From Geomonas azotofigens (GTDB lineage Bacteria > Desulfobacterota > Desulfuromonadia > Geobacterales > Geobacteraceae), in assembly GCF_018919395.1 (NCBI RefSeq), contig NZ_JAHLME010000003.1:868001-932000 (forward strand): DNA of 64,000 nucleotides. The letters are read 5' to 3'. Positions 1 through 9,156 of this stretch are shown piece after piece. The position numbers and the translations under genes were made by a program. Under the pieces are notes generated by a model that was not told the origin of the DNA, searched no databases, and saw nothing but the letters and a program-made list of their open reading frames with translations. Every line of letters starts with the position of its first letter. Within the stretch, counting starts at the first letter, position 1.

Positions 1-1
1 C

Positions 2-406
2 ACGGTCGCCCTGTTACGACCGGACGCCGAGGCCCATCATGTAGCGGTGACCTGGAGCTGTCCCGATGGGCTACTGGTTCGCGGCAACCGGGACCGGATC
101 GAACAGGCGCTGCTGAACCTTTTGCACAACGCGGTTCAGGCCATGGAGCACGGGGGCGAGCTCCGCATCGACGCCGAAAGTTCCGGCGCGGAGGCCTCCC
201 TTTCGGTCCGGGACAACGGGCCCGGCATAGCGGAAGAGCACCAACCGCTCGTCTTCGAGCCGTTCTTCACCACGAAGCCCCGGGGAACCGGGCTGGGGTT
301 GGCGCTGTGCAAGAAGATCGTCGAGGCGAATGGTGGCCGGATATCGCTTAAGAGCGGGGTGGGGGAGGGGACCACGGTCACGCTGACCCTTCCCCGCACA
401 CGTTGA
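2..406 (+). CDS. Sensor histidine kinase, C-terminal fragment (5' end outside window)
   Basis: The reading frame is open from base 2, so the real start lies upstream. What remains is the HATPase_c domain of a histidine kinase. It has an N box (RIEQALLNLLHNAVQAM), a G1 box (DNGPGI), an F box (FEPFFTTK) and a G2 box (GTGLGLALCKKIVEANGG), and ends in the usual TVTLTLP strand. The sensor and dimerisation parts are not visible, so the signal cannot be inferred from this piece. It lies 19 bases before an NtrC-family response regulator and is almost certainly its partner, phosphorylating the receiver Asp. The HATPase call is certain; the pairing is inference from adjacency. Confidence 0.9.
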   Translation, partial: TVALLRPDAEAHHVAVTWSCPDGLLVRGNRDRIEQALLNLLHNAVQAMEHGGELRIDAESSGAEASLSVRDNGPGIAEEHQPLVFEPFFTTKPRGTGLGLALCKKIVEANGGRISLKSGVGEGTTVTLTLPRTR

Positions 407-425
407 GGACATTGAGGAGCCGCAG

Positions 426-1772
<1,347 letters not shown>

Positions 1773-1796
1773 GGTGTGCAAGGCCGCTCGGTTATG

Positions 1797-1812
1797 GTGC
1801 AAATCCTTGCAC
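1797..1812 (+). promoter_or_regulatory. Perfect dyad GTGCAA-N4-TTGCAC, candidate enhancer site
   Basis: The inverted repeat has two perfect 6-base arms and a 4-base spacer, in the gap after the sigma-54 activator gene. It lies about 75-90 bases upstream of the candidate -24 element, a usual place for an NtrC-family binding site. Its function is inference. Confidence 0.45.
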
Positions 1813-1887
1813 TCAATGCGTTAGTGCCGGCCCGGCTTGAATCTCAGGACAGACGCTTTTTCAGCAAGTTGCGCTGTCGCCCCTATC

Positions 1888-1903
1888 TGGCACGGACCGT
1901 GAA
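1888..1903 (+). promoter_or_regulatory. Candidate sigma-54 promoter
   Basis: The -24 half is TGGCAC followed by G, matching the sigma-54 consensus. The -12 half reads GTGAA instead of TTGCA, so the essential spacing is GG-N10-GA rather than GG-N10-GC. The predicted start near 1913 would leave a leader of about 30 bases before the ribosome site at 1931-1936. The strong -24 half and the neighbouring sigma-54 activator support it; the imperfect -12 half is against it. Confidence 0.4.
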
Positions 1904-1944
1904 ACTCCCTTCGCGTCGGAATAACGAAAAAGGAGGTTCAGGTC

Positions 1945-2079
1945 GTGGACACAGATGCGCAGTTCAGAGATGGCGGTAGCCGGAAAGCTGGGGGAGTGAT
2001 GAAGACGGTCGCGGTGGTGGGGATGGTGATGGCATTCGGGCTGATGACCGGGTGCTGCATGTTACATCCGATGTGGTGA
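1945..2079 (+). CDS. Small lipoprotein, 44 residues
   Basis: A GTG codon follows a perfect AGGAGG (1931-1936) at 8-base spacing and opens a 44-codon frame. It encodes a positively charged stretch (SRK), a hydrophobic segment (VAVVGMVMAFGL) and a lipobox LMTGC with Cys37. After the lipid-modified Cys only CMLHPMW remains, so the mature peptide would be about eight residues rich in Cys, Met and His. An ATG at 1999 would give a more classical signal peptide, but its ribosome site (GGGGAG) is only two bases away. It is the first gene behind the candidate sigma-54 promoter, with 24 bases to the next gene. The function is unknown; the Cys, Met and His residues could ligate a soft metal. Confidence 0.6.
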   Translation: MDTDAQFRDGGSRKAGGVMKTVAVVGMVMAFGLMTGCCMLHPMW

Positions 2080-2103
2080 TTAAAAGCAGGACGGAGATTC
2101 GGT

Positions 2104-2655
2104 ATGACTGTTGCGCGGCTCATCTTGCTGGTCATGGCTCTGCTTCTGAACGGGGTGTGGCACGGGGAAGCTTCCGCGGGCTTTCTTGGCTTTGGCTCCG
2201 ACGGCAAGGCCAAAAGCGGGCTTGATTTCAACCGCGGCTACGACCTCAACACGGTGGGGAATGTAGCCGGCCGCGTCACCTCCCTTCCGCGCCAGGTTGA
2301 AGACGAGCAGTACATCCTGGAGGTACAGACCTCCGCAGGCATCGTGAACCTCAGCGTCGGGCCCGGCGCGTACTGGCAGAAAAAGGGAATCACGGTGCGG
2401 GTCAATGACGCAATCAGCGCCAAGGGGGCGAGGGCACAGGGGCAGGACGGCAGGGACTACCTGCTGACCCAGAAATTGGTGAACAGGACCACGGGAGCCA
2501 CTATCGAACTGCGCAGCGAGAGCGGTGAACCGGCGTGGTCGGGCAGGGGAGCCGGGGTCGGTTCGCGGTCGCAAGACGGTCGGTTCGGCGCCGGAGGCGG
2601 CGGTGGGTTCATGCGCGGCGGAGGGATGATGGGCGGCGGTATGATGCGGCGCTAG
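2104..2655 (+). CDS. Exported protein with Gly/Met-rich tail, unknown function
   Basis: A 183-residue protein with a cleavable-type signal peptide (about 1-25, ending GEASA). Its central beta-rich domain (about 50-145) has an OB-fold-like look (VAGRVTSLPRQVEDEQYILEV). The tail (about 165-183) is built of Gly, Met and Arg (MRGGGMMGGGMMRR). GGAG seven bases before the ATG supports the start. I do not recognise the family. It lies between a small lipoprotein and an outer-membrane barrel protein, and the downstream lipoprotein ends in a similar GGMMGSGGMMGR tail. This suggests a shared partner or metal-binding role for the Met-rich tails, which is inference. Confidence 0.8.
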   Translation: MTVARLILLVMALLLNGVWHGEASAGFLGFGSDGKAKSGLDFNRGYDLNTVGNVAGRVTSLPRQVEDEQYILEVQTSAGIVNLSVGPGAYWQKKGITVRVNDAISAKGARAQGQDGRDYLLTQKLVNRTTGATIELRSESGEPAWSGRGAGVGSRSQDGRFGAGGGGGFMRGGGMMGGGMMRR

Positions 2656-2687
2656 CGCCATCAGCCGGGTATGGCCACGAGGTGACG

Positions 2688-3551
2688 ATGTTCAGAATGT
2701 GTACTTCTGGGGTTATTTGGGGCGTTTTGCTGGTAGCGGGTACCTTGCTTCCGGGGATGGCCCGGGCGGACGGCCCCGCGCTCTCCGCCACCCTCGGCTT
2801 CGAGTTCGCCTCGGGCGATTACGGCAGCGGCGTTCACACCAGTTCGGTCTACCTGCCGCTGACCGTGGGGGTCGCCGCCACGGATCGGCTCGGCTTTTCC
2901 GTCGAGATTCCGTACGTCTACCAGAGTAACTCCGCCGTTAATACCGGCGTCATCCTCGGTTCCGGCGGGCAAAGGGCAGGTATGCAGAAAGAGGTGGCAG
3001 CGATGAACGGCGGGCATGGCGGCAGCGGCTCCATGTCCACCGCACCCTCCGGCAGCTACGGCGGTTCGGCGAGCGGCCTCGGCGACATCACCGCCAAGGC
3101 CGGTTACGTCCTGGTGCCGGAGGGGGAGTTCATGCCGCGGATCCGTCCCTACCTCTTCGTGAAGTTTCCCACCGGCGACGAGAACAAGGCGCTGGGTACC
3201 GGGGCCTTCGACGAGGGGGGAGCTGTGGAAATCTTCAAGCAACTGGGCAACTGGTACACCTTCGCGGAGGCGGGGTACACACTGCAGGGGCGTTCATCGG
3301 TACTGCCTTTGAAGGATTACTGCAGCGTGAACGCGGGTGCCGGCTACGCGGTAACCGAGGCCTTGCTCCCCATGCTGGTGGTCAAGACCTCCAGCGCTCC
3401 CATCGAAGGGGCGAGCCAGTTGGTGGAAACCCGGATCAAGCTGAAGTACCTGGTTACCGGGAAGACCAGCCTTGAAGGGTATCTCGCCAAGGGCTGGACC
3501 CGCAGCAGTGCGGATTTCGGCAGCGGTATTGCGGTCAGTTACGACTTCTAA
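2688..3551 (+). CDS. Outer-membrane beta-barrel protein, phenol_MetA_deg / transporter-like
   Basis: 287 residues from the ATG at 2688, which has GAGG five bases upstream. The reading frame runs further 5', but that part overlaps the preceding gene and precedes the signal peptide. The signal peptide is about 27 residues (ending GMARA). The rest is alternating amphipathic strands with aromatic girdles (FEFASGDYGSGVHTSSVYLP, IPYVYQSN) ending in Phe (VSYDF), typical of an outer-membrane barrel. An insert at about 98-130 is rich in Met, Gly, His and Ser (QRAGMQKEVAAMNGGHGG) and probably forms a loop. The family resembles the MetA-pathway transporter group. It could export or import something for the flanking exported proteins; the substrate is unknown. 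Confidence 0.75.
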   Translation: MFRMCTSGVIWGVLLVAGTLLPGMARADGPALSATLGFEFASGDYGSGVHTSSVYLPLTVGVAATDRLGFSVEIPYVYQSNSAVNTGVILGSGGQRAGMQKEVAAMNGGHGGSGSMSTAPSGSYGGSASGLGDITAKAGYVLVPEGEFMPRIRPYLFVKFPTGDENKALGTGAFDEGGAVEIFKQLGNWYTFAEAGYTLQGRSSVLPLKDYCSVNAGAGYAVTEALLPMLVVKTSSAPIEGASQLVETRIKLKYLVTGKTSLEGYLAKGWTRSSADFGSGIAVSYDF

Positions 3552-3588
3552 GAAAACTAACGACTCCATCAAAGAGAGGGTGAATGCT

Positions 3589-4398
3589 ATGAAAAAAGAA
3601 ATGATTGCGGCCGCGGCGGCGGTTGTCGCTGTTGGTCTCCTGGCGGGTTGCGGCGGTTCCTCATCTACCACGCCTTCCACGAGCGTCGCGGGAAAAGTGG
3701 CCGACGGCTACCTGGAAAAGGCGACGGTGTTCCTGGACAAGAACAACAACTATCGGCTCGATGCCGGCGAGCCCAATACCGTGACCGACGCCAACGGCGC
3801 CTACACGCTCACCATCGATCCAGCGGATCTGGGACGGTACCCGATCGTCGCCCTCGCCGTCAAGAACGTCACCATCGACAAGGACAACGGGCTGCCGGTC
3901 GCCCACAGCTACCTGCTGAGCCTTCCCAAGGACAGCGTATCCGGTACGGTGAGTAGCAACTTCATCAGCCCGATCACCACCCAGGTGCGCGAGATGATGG
4001 AGACGGGCGACTACACCATGCCCCAGGCGATGGACCAGTTGCGCCTGAAACTGCACCTTTCCCAGGACACCGATTTGATGGGGGACTACCTGGCCGGGCA
4101 GAACCCGATGCTCCACGCGACCGCCCAGAACATGGCGACCCTGATGGGGGGGCAGATGGGGCAGGTTTACCAGTCTGGCAGCGACACCGTGGTGGACGTC
4201 AACCGTTACCGCGGCATGATGGGAACGATGTTCAGCAACATGTCGTCAGTCAGGGCCGCCACCACGGCGGCGGACATGACGCAGTTGATGACGCTGATGT
4301 CGTCGAATTTGAACAACATCACCATCGGGCAGCCGTTCCACAACATGTCATCCTATTTTGGCGGCATGATGGGGAGCGGGGGGATGATGGGTAGGTAA
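3589..4398 (+). CDS. Met-rich lipoprotein with carboxypeptidase-regulatory-like domain
   Basis: 269 residues starting at the ATG after GAGAGGGTGAATGCT. The signal peptide ends in lipobox LLAGC (Cys21). Residues about 33-90 look like a small beta-sandwich of the carboxypeptidase-regulatory or SdrD B type (VADGYLEKATVFLDKNNN...TVTDANGAYTL). The C-terminal half is helical and unusually rich in Met, ending in FGGMMGSGGMMGR. It is the last gene of the four-gene exported set and is followed by a terminator. A role in metal handling or surface assembly is possible but not shown. The start is chosen over an upstream frame extension because of the signal peptide. Confidence 0.75.
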   Translation: MKKEMIAAAAAVVAVGLLAGCGGSSSTTPSTSVAGKVADGYLEKATVFLDKNNNYRLDAGEPNTVTDANGAYTLTIDPADLGRYPIVALAVKNVTIDKDNGLPVAHSYLLSLPKDSVSGTVSSNFISPITTQVREMMETGDYTMPQAMDQLRLKLHLSQDTDLMGDYLAGQNPMLHATAQNMATLMGGQMGQVYQSGSDTVVDVNRYRGMMGTMFSNMSSVRAATTAADMTQLMTLMSSNLNNITIGQPFHNMSSYFGGMMGSGGMMGR

Positions 4399-4409
4399 GT
4401 GGTGCACCA

Positions 4410-4456
4410 GCGGCATCTTCCGGTTTATCAGTCCCCGGGGATGCCGCGCTCTCTTT
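4410..4456 (+). terminator. Rho-independent terminator of the exported-protein set
   Basis: Arms GCGGCATC (4410-4417) and GATGCCGC (4440-4447) enclose a further CCGG-rich pairing and are followed by GCTCTCTTTTA. It sits 11 bases after the lipoprotein stop codon. The opposing kinase gene begins its stop at 4456. Confidence 0.8.
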
Positions 4457-6720
4457 TACGCCGCCGCTAGTGCGTCTCTCACCTTGGCAGCCAGGGACTG
4501 CATGGTAAACGGTTTTTGCAGGAAGCACATTCCCTCTTCAACCTTGCCTCGTCCAGCGATGACATCGGCGGTGTAGCCGGACATGAACAGGCACTTCAAG
4601 TCGGGGCGGTTGACCAGCAGCCGCTCGGACAGATCCCGGCCGTTCATGCCCGGCATGATGATGTCGGTCAGGAGCAGGTCGATCGATTTGCTCCCGTCCG
4701 CCGCGATGGCGATGGCCTGTTCCGGCGAGGCCGCCGGGTAGACGGTATAACCGAGCTGGGTCAGGATGGTGGTACCGATCTCCATGATCGCCGGCTCGTC
4801 CTCCACCAGCAGGATGGTTTCCGTCCCCCCCACCGGTCTTTCCCTTTTCGGGTCAGCTTGCTGGGCGACTTCGTGCACCGCCGGCAGGTAGATGCGGAAG
4901 GTGGTCCCATGGCCGGGAGTGCTGGCGACCTCGATATGGCCGCTGTTTTGCTTGACGATACCGAAGACGGTGGCGAGGCCGAGACCGGTGCCGCGCCCAA
5001 GCTCCTTGGTGGTGTAAAACGGTTCGAAGATCCGCTCGATCACTTCCCGCGTCATCCCCTGCCCGCTGTCCGCCACCACCAGCATCACGTAGTCGCCCGG
5101 CATCAGGTCGGCCATCCGCGCCTGTTCATGCTGGCCGAGCTTCACGTTTTCGGTGAAAATCTCTATCTTGCCGACCCCGACTATTGCGTCGCGCGCGTTG
5201 ACGCAGAGATTGGCCATGACCTGGTCCAGTTGGGACGGGTCCAGTTTTACCTTCCACAGATCGAATCCGGGGGACCAGGAGAGGTCTATGTCTTCGCCGA
5301 TCAAGCGATGCAGCATCTTGAGCATCCTGGCGATGGTCTCGTTGAGATCGAGGACCTTGGGTTCGGCGTGCTGCTGCCTGGAAAAGGCCAGCAACTGCTT
5401 GGTGATGTCCGCCGAGCGCGTGGCCGCATCGTGGATCTCCTTCAGGCGTTCGTGCATCTGCCCGGAGGGATCCGCGCTGAGCATGGCCAGTTCCGCGTGC
5501 CCGATGATGACGCCGAGCATGTTGTTGAAGTCGTGAGCGACGCCGCCGGCCAACTGACCGACCGCCTCCATCTTCTGTGACTGTATCAACTGCTGGGCGA
5601 GGCCGAGCTTCTCCGCCTCGATTCTCGCCTGCTCGGTGATGTCATGGATTACCAGCACCATTCCGCCCAACTCGCCGGAACTGTTGATGATGGGCGCTCC
5701 GTTCACGGTGACGGTGCGCTTGGCGCCGTCTTTTGAGACCAGCGTATGCTGTCCCGGCAGTTCCAGGGTCCGCCGCGCGTCGATCACGTGTCGCAGCCCG
5801 GCCATGACTTCGGTCCGCCCCGTTTCTCCATCAAGTTGGAGCACCTCCTCCAGCAGTCGTTGTCTGGCCTCAACCTCGCTCCAGCCGGTGAGGGTCTCGG
5901 CGACCTGGTTCAGCAGCACGATCCTGTTGTCGGTATCGGTGGCGATGACGCCGTCACCGATGGATTGCAGGGTGATGGTGAGTCTTTCCTGTTCGGCGAT
6001 CAGGCGCTGTTCCGCGTCGCGCAGTTGGGTCGACGAATGGTTCAGGGCATCGGCCAGCATGTCGATCTCGTAGACCCCGCGCCGTACCGCGACCTGCGCT
6101 CCTTTGCTGTGCTGCAGGTCCTGGGCGAACAGGCTCAGCTCGCGGATCGCGCGCAACGGGCGCTTGACCACCATGAACATCAGGAGGGTGCCGACCAGGA
6201 TCCAGAGGGCGCCGATCTGCAAACTGCTGCGCCAGGTGGCCAACTGCAGCTGGTTGGCCGTTTCCAGGGTGAGGGCCATGCGCACCCAGCCGAGATGGGT
6301 GCCGGCGGAAATGGGGGCCCACGACACCAGTTGGTCGCCTTGGCGACTGAGCGCCGGCTTCGGCTCCCTGGGGACGGTGACTGCATGCACTTCGTAGTTG
6401 ATTCGGGCCGGCAAGCCGCGGGAAGGACGCTCGATGTTGCACAGGACATGACCGTCGGGCTCGGCCACCCGGATGGTTACGACATCCGGCATCTGGGCCG
6501 CGTTCATCATGTGAGCCTCGAGACCGGCGTACTCCTGGGTGACGATGAATCCCGCCGCGTTGTCGGCAAGGCTGTGGGCGAGTACCCGCAGGTTGTCCGA
6601 GAGGGCCTGGACGTAGATCGTCTGCTGACGGCTGCCGGTCCACCAGCCGTAGACGGCGATCATGACGGTGAGAATGAGCGCCAGGGATACGATGATTTTT
6701 ACTTCGAGGCGTTTGAGCAT
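4456..6720 (-). CDS. Membrane-bound hybrid sensor histidine kinase (PAS, HisKA, HATPase, REC)
   Basis: 754 residues. A first transmembrane helix at about 7-29, a periplasmic sensor region to about 163 and a second helix at about 165-187 are followed by a HAMP-like linker. One PAS domain (about 240-365, IGDGVIATDTDNRIVLLNQ) precedes HisKA with H396 in VAHDFNNML. The HATPase has N box LCVNARDAI and G boxes DSGQGM and GTGLGLATV. A C-terminal receiver has D686 (LLTDIIMPGM). It starts 12 bases after the PhnD-like gene, so the two are probably cotranscribed, and the binding protein may deliver the periplasmic signal. The intrinsic receiver suggests a phosphorelay to an unlinked partner. No output domain is present. 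Confidence 0.93.
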   Translation of the reverse strand: MLKRLEVKIIVSLALILTVMIAVYGWWTGSRQQTIYVQALSDNLRVLAHSLADNAAGFIVTQEYAGLEAHMMNAAQMPDVVTIRVAEPDGHVLCNIERPSRGLPARINYEVHAVTVPREPKPALSRQGDQLVSWAPISAGTHLGWVRMALTLETANQLQLATWRSSLQIGALWILVGTLLMFMVVKRPLRAIRELSLFAQDLQHSKGAQVAVRRGVYEIDMLADALNHSSTQLRDAEQRLIAEQERLTITLQSIGDGVIATDTDNRIVLLNQVAETLTGWSEVEARQRLLEEVLQLDGETGRTEVMAGLRHVIDARRTLELPGQHTLVSKDGAKRTVTVNGAPIINSSGELGGMVLVIHDITEQARIEAEKLGLAQQLIQSQKMEAVGQLAGGVAHDFNNMLGVIIGHAELAMLSADPSGQMHERLKEIHDAATRSADITKQLLAFSRQQHAEPKVLDLNETIARMLKMLHRLIGEDIDLSWSPGFDLWKVKLDPSQLDQVMANLCVNARDAIVGVGKIEIFTENVKLGQHEQARMADLMPGDYVMLVVADSGQGMTREVIERIFEPFYTTKELGRGTGLGLATVFGIVKQNSGHIEVASTPGHGTTFRIYLPAVHEVAQQADPKRERPVGGTETILLVEDEPAIMEIGTTILTQLGYTVYPAASPEQAIAIAADGSKSIDLLLTDIIMPGMNGRDLSERLLVNRPDLKCLFMSGYTADVIAGRGKVEEGMCFLQKPFTMQSLAAKVRDALAAA

Positions 6721-6732
6721 CGCGGGGCCGGT

Positions 6733-7578
6733 CTAGTTGCTCTGTTGCCTGTCGAGCAGGTCGAAGTTGACGTCGGCGAAGAAGGCGTAGTCGCGCTGGT
6801 AGTCAGCCTTCACTGGCCCGACCAGCTTCACGGCCTTCAGGATGTTGCGCCCCTGCTCGGTGTGGTCCAGGTTGAGCAAGGCCGTCGTGACCGCGTCACG
6901 AACCTTCTTGGGGACCCTCGGGTGGGCGGCGAAAGGGTGGGGAGCTATTTCCTGTGTTTTCATGATGACCCGGAACTCCTTCTGCATTTCAGGGAAGTCC
7001 TCGATCATGCTGCTGTCCAGGGTGGCTCCGGCTGCGGCCTTGCCGACCAGGACGCTCTTGGCCACGTTGATGGTGGAACCGCTGAAAAACACATTGAAAT
7101 CGATCTGTTGGCCGGTAAGCATGGCGTGGCGCGTGATCACGCTGCAGACGTTTTTCGGACCGACGATGGCGATGGTCTTGCCCTTGAGGTCCTTCACCTG
7201 GGTGTACGGCGAGTCCTTGCGTACGAAGACCTGGCCGCGCAGCATCTTTGATCCCCGTACCAGCGGTATGTATTTCTGCTTTTGGTAGGCGAGGTAGAAC
7301 ATGTTGGGGGCGGCGTACATGAAATCGACCTGGTCCCCTTTGGTTTCTTCCAGGAAGGTGGTGATCTTGTCGTAGAGTTTCAGTTCGATCTTCACGCCGA
7401 CCTGCTGGGACAGGTAATTCACCAGGGGCGTCCAGTTCTTATGGAGCGTCACCGCCGGGAGGTTGGGCACCACGGCGAGTGTATAAACCTTTTCCGTCGC
7501 GAAAACTCGATAGGGAAGGGCGGTAAGTATCAGAAGCGCGAAGATAAGACTGTAAAGCCTGCCATTGGTCCAAGACAT
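6733..7578 (-). CDS. PhnD-like periplasmic phosphate/phosphonate-type binding protein
   Basis: 281 residues with an N-terminal signal peptide (about 1-27, ending RVFATE). The fold follows the PhnD/SsuA group of type 2 periplasmic binding proteins: YTLAVVPNLPAVTLHKNWTPLVNYLSQQ at the start, VDFMYAAPNMFYLAYQ near 85-100, and KDLKGKTIAIVGPKN near 128-145. GGGAGA six bases before the ATG supports the start. Members of this family normally feed an ABC importer, but here the only neighbour in the operon is a hybrid histidine kinase. It most likely acts as a ligand-sensing accessory to that kinase. The ligand cannot be predicted. Confidence 0.88.
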   Translation of the reverse strand: MSWTNGRLYSLIFALLILTALPYRVFATEKVYTLAVVPNLPAVTLHKNWTPLVNYLSQQVGVKIELKLYDKITTFLEETKGDQVDFMYAAPNMFYLAYQKQKYIPLVRGSKMLRGQVFVRKDSPYTQVKDLKGKTIAIVGPKNVCSVITRHAMLTGQQIDFNVFFSGSTINVAKSVLVGKAAAGATLDSSMIEDFPEMQKEFRVIMKTQEIAPHPFAAHPRVPKKVRDAVTTALLNLDHTEQGRNILKAVKLVGPVKADYQRDYAFFADVNFDLLDRQQSN

Positions 7579-8342
7579 AAAAATCTCCCGGAAATAATCT
7601 CTGTGTCATTATTCGTTAGAAAGACTGGTTGTGGCGGGAAGCCTTATAGTAATACCACATGCTGAGAGCTTGTCAGCCTGGACGCATACTTCTTATTCGG
7701 TTGTGGGACTGTATCACTAAATTACTTTGCAAGTAATCTTTGTGAGAGTGAGAGAGACTGTGATCTGCTGATGGGGGTAAGGGACACAAATTCCGGCGTT
7801 TGCTGGTTTTGGTGGGGAGGGAGAAGAAGATGGGATAGATATATGTATGGTGAGTGGCCTTTGCTGACCTATCCGTATTTGTCCCATAAGATATATTATG
7901 TAAAGTTGGATGTCTCGTTTTGGCGGCTGGGGGGCTCGGGGCGCTCCCCCAGCTCCTGAGGGACCTGACGGATGAAGCGTGCCCTCGAAGCGGACACATC
8001 GATGTGTTTTTAAATGGCTCGAGGTGGCCCACTCGATCAACGTTGCGTCGACGGTGTCTTTCGGTCGAGCTTCGGCAGCCTGAGGGACCGGCACCCGCGC
8101 TGTCGGGCAACGTCGATCGCCTTCGAACTCACCTTGATGAAACCGGCCCCGCGAGGTTCCCGTTTTCCATAACACAGCCCCCGCGCGTGACCCATCGCGG
8201 CGAGTTTTACAGCCGCGGCACCCGCTGGGCGCCTAAAAACGCTCCTGGAGCGGCGGCAGCAAAAATCGGGTGCAGGTCTACCCCTGCACCCGATGGAAAA
8301 GTCCCTTTAAACGGCAAATTTGGAAGCCGTTTTTTTGGGCAA
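7579..8342. other. 764-base intergenic stretch with hairpins, no credible gene
   Basis: Open frames here translate into Pro/Ser/Arg-rich sequence with no recognisable domain and no ribosome site. Visible structure: ATTACTT-TGC-AAGTAAT (7721-7737); GCTGGGGG...CCCCCAGC (7926-7933 / 7946-7953); the perfect 14-base palindrome ACACATCGATGTGT (7994-8007) followed by a T run; and the terminator pair at its right end. The left part (7700-7920) is more AT-rich than the genes around it. It must hold the promoter of the PhnD-kinase operon (minus strand). The rest may be a structured RNA, a repeat element or a decayed gene. Confidence 0.5.
8261..8294 (-). terminator. Rho-independent terminator of the creatininase-family gene
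   Basis: A perfect 12-base stem (8265-8276 / 8283-8294, ATCGGGTGCAGG) with a 6-base loop is followed on the minus strand by TTTTT (8265-8261). A second hairpin AAACGGC...GCCGTTT (8309-8315 / 8326-8332), with a T run on the plus strand, lies between it and the stop codon. Confidence 0.85.
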
Positions 8343-9074
8343 TTACCAGCGGCGGCTCTCCAGCGCCTTGACCAGCTCTACCACCTTGTCCGCCACCAGT
8401 GATTCCAGGATCTTGCCTTTTTCCGCGCTCGCCTTGCCGGGGTCGCCCCAGACTCCGCCGGGCCAGAAGCTGCGCTTGTCGCGTACCAGGATCCCGGTCG
8501 GAAAATTGGGATACTCGGCCGGGGCACTCCCTTTCACCAGGTGCGGATGCGAATGCATGATGCGCGAGGTCTCGATTTCGCCGGCATGGGCGTCGCCGCG
8601 GGTCTCGATCAGGTGGGCGCCGCTTTCCTTGGCGAGGTCGTATTCGGTGACGACGGCCATGTTGATTTCCGGCAGTTCCTGGATCAACTCCTCGCCGGCA
8701 TCCTGGAGGGCCATGCGGTGCGAGCCGCCGGCGTGCCCGGTGAGCGCGATGAAGTTGACCAGCCCCTGTGCGTGCAGCGAGCGCACGATGTCCTTGAGAA
8801 GCGCCTTGAGCGTCCCCGTGCTGATGCTTACGGTGCCGGGATGGCGCGATGTCGAGCGGCAGCTCCCGTAATGCACCGGCGGCGCCACGAACAGCGGGAT
8901 CCGCTCCGCGGCGCGTTTTCCCACCTCGTAGGCCTCGATGGTGTCCGTGGACAGCGGCAGATGGCTGCCGTGCTCCTCGACGGACCCAAATGGGATGTAG
9001 ACGCTCTTGCAGGTCTGCAGCCCCTGGGCGAATTCGTCCATGGTGATGTTCTCAATCAGCACAACAACCCCCAT
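8343..9074 (-). CDS. Creatininase-family amidohydrolase
   Basis: 243 residues, the usual length for this metal-dependent amidohydrolase family. The signature GSVEEHGSHLPLSTD at about 30-44 supplies metal ligands (Glu, His, Asp). The conserved GHAGGSHR block follows near 117 and GDAHAGEIETS near 160. Relatives hydrolyse creatinine, formamides in riboflavin or F420 metabolism, or process mycofactocin; the substrate here cannot be assigned. The ATG at 9074 has no clear ribosome site. A GTG four codons in (9062) has GGGGG five bases upstream and may be the real start. It is monocistronic, with a strong terminator. Confidence 0.88.
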   Translation of the reverse strand: MGVVVLIENITMDEFAQGLQTCKSVYIPFGSVEEHGSHLPLSTDTIEAYEVGKRAAERIPLFVAPPVHYGSCRSTSRHPGTVSISTGTLKALLKDIVRSLHAQGLVNFIALTGHAGGSHRMALQDAGEELIQELPEINMAVVTEYDLAKESGAHLIETRGDAHAGEIETSRIMHSHPHLVKGSAPAEYPNFPTGILVRDKRSFWPGGVWGDPGKASAEKGKILESLVADKVVELVKALESRRW

Positions 9075-9156
9075 TAAGTGTCTGAATTAATTACAGTTTG
9101 TCGCCAGCCGCCTCCCCTCCCCTGTTCGGTAGTTCCGGGGCAGGGGGCGCTGGGGG

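Noticed and set aside
1795-1811. TGGTGC...TTGCA as a second sigma-54 promoter
   Set aside because: The GG-to-GC spacing is one base too long; the same bases are better explained as the dyad.
1776-1979. A 67-codon frame after the sigma-54 activator
   Set aside because: It has no ribosome site, runs across the candidate promoter, and overlaps the better supported small lipoprotein.
7673-8175. Two overlapping minus-strand frames of about 150 codons
   Set aside because: Pro/Ser/Arg-rich translations, no ribosome site, and hairpins running through both. Treated as non-coding.
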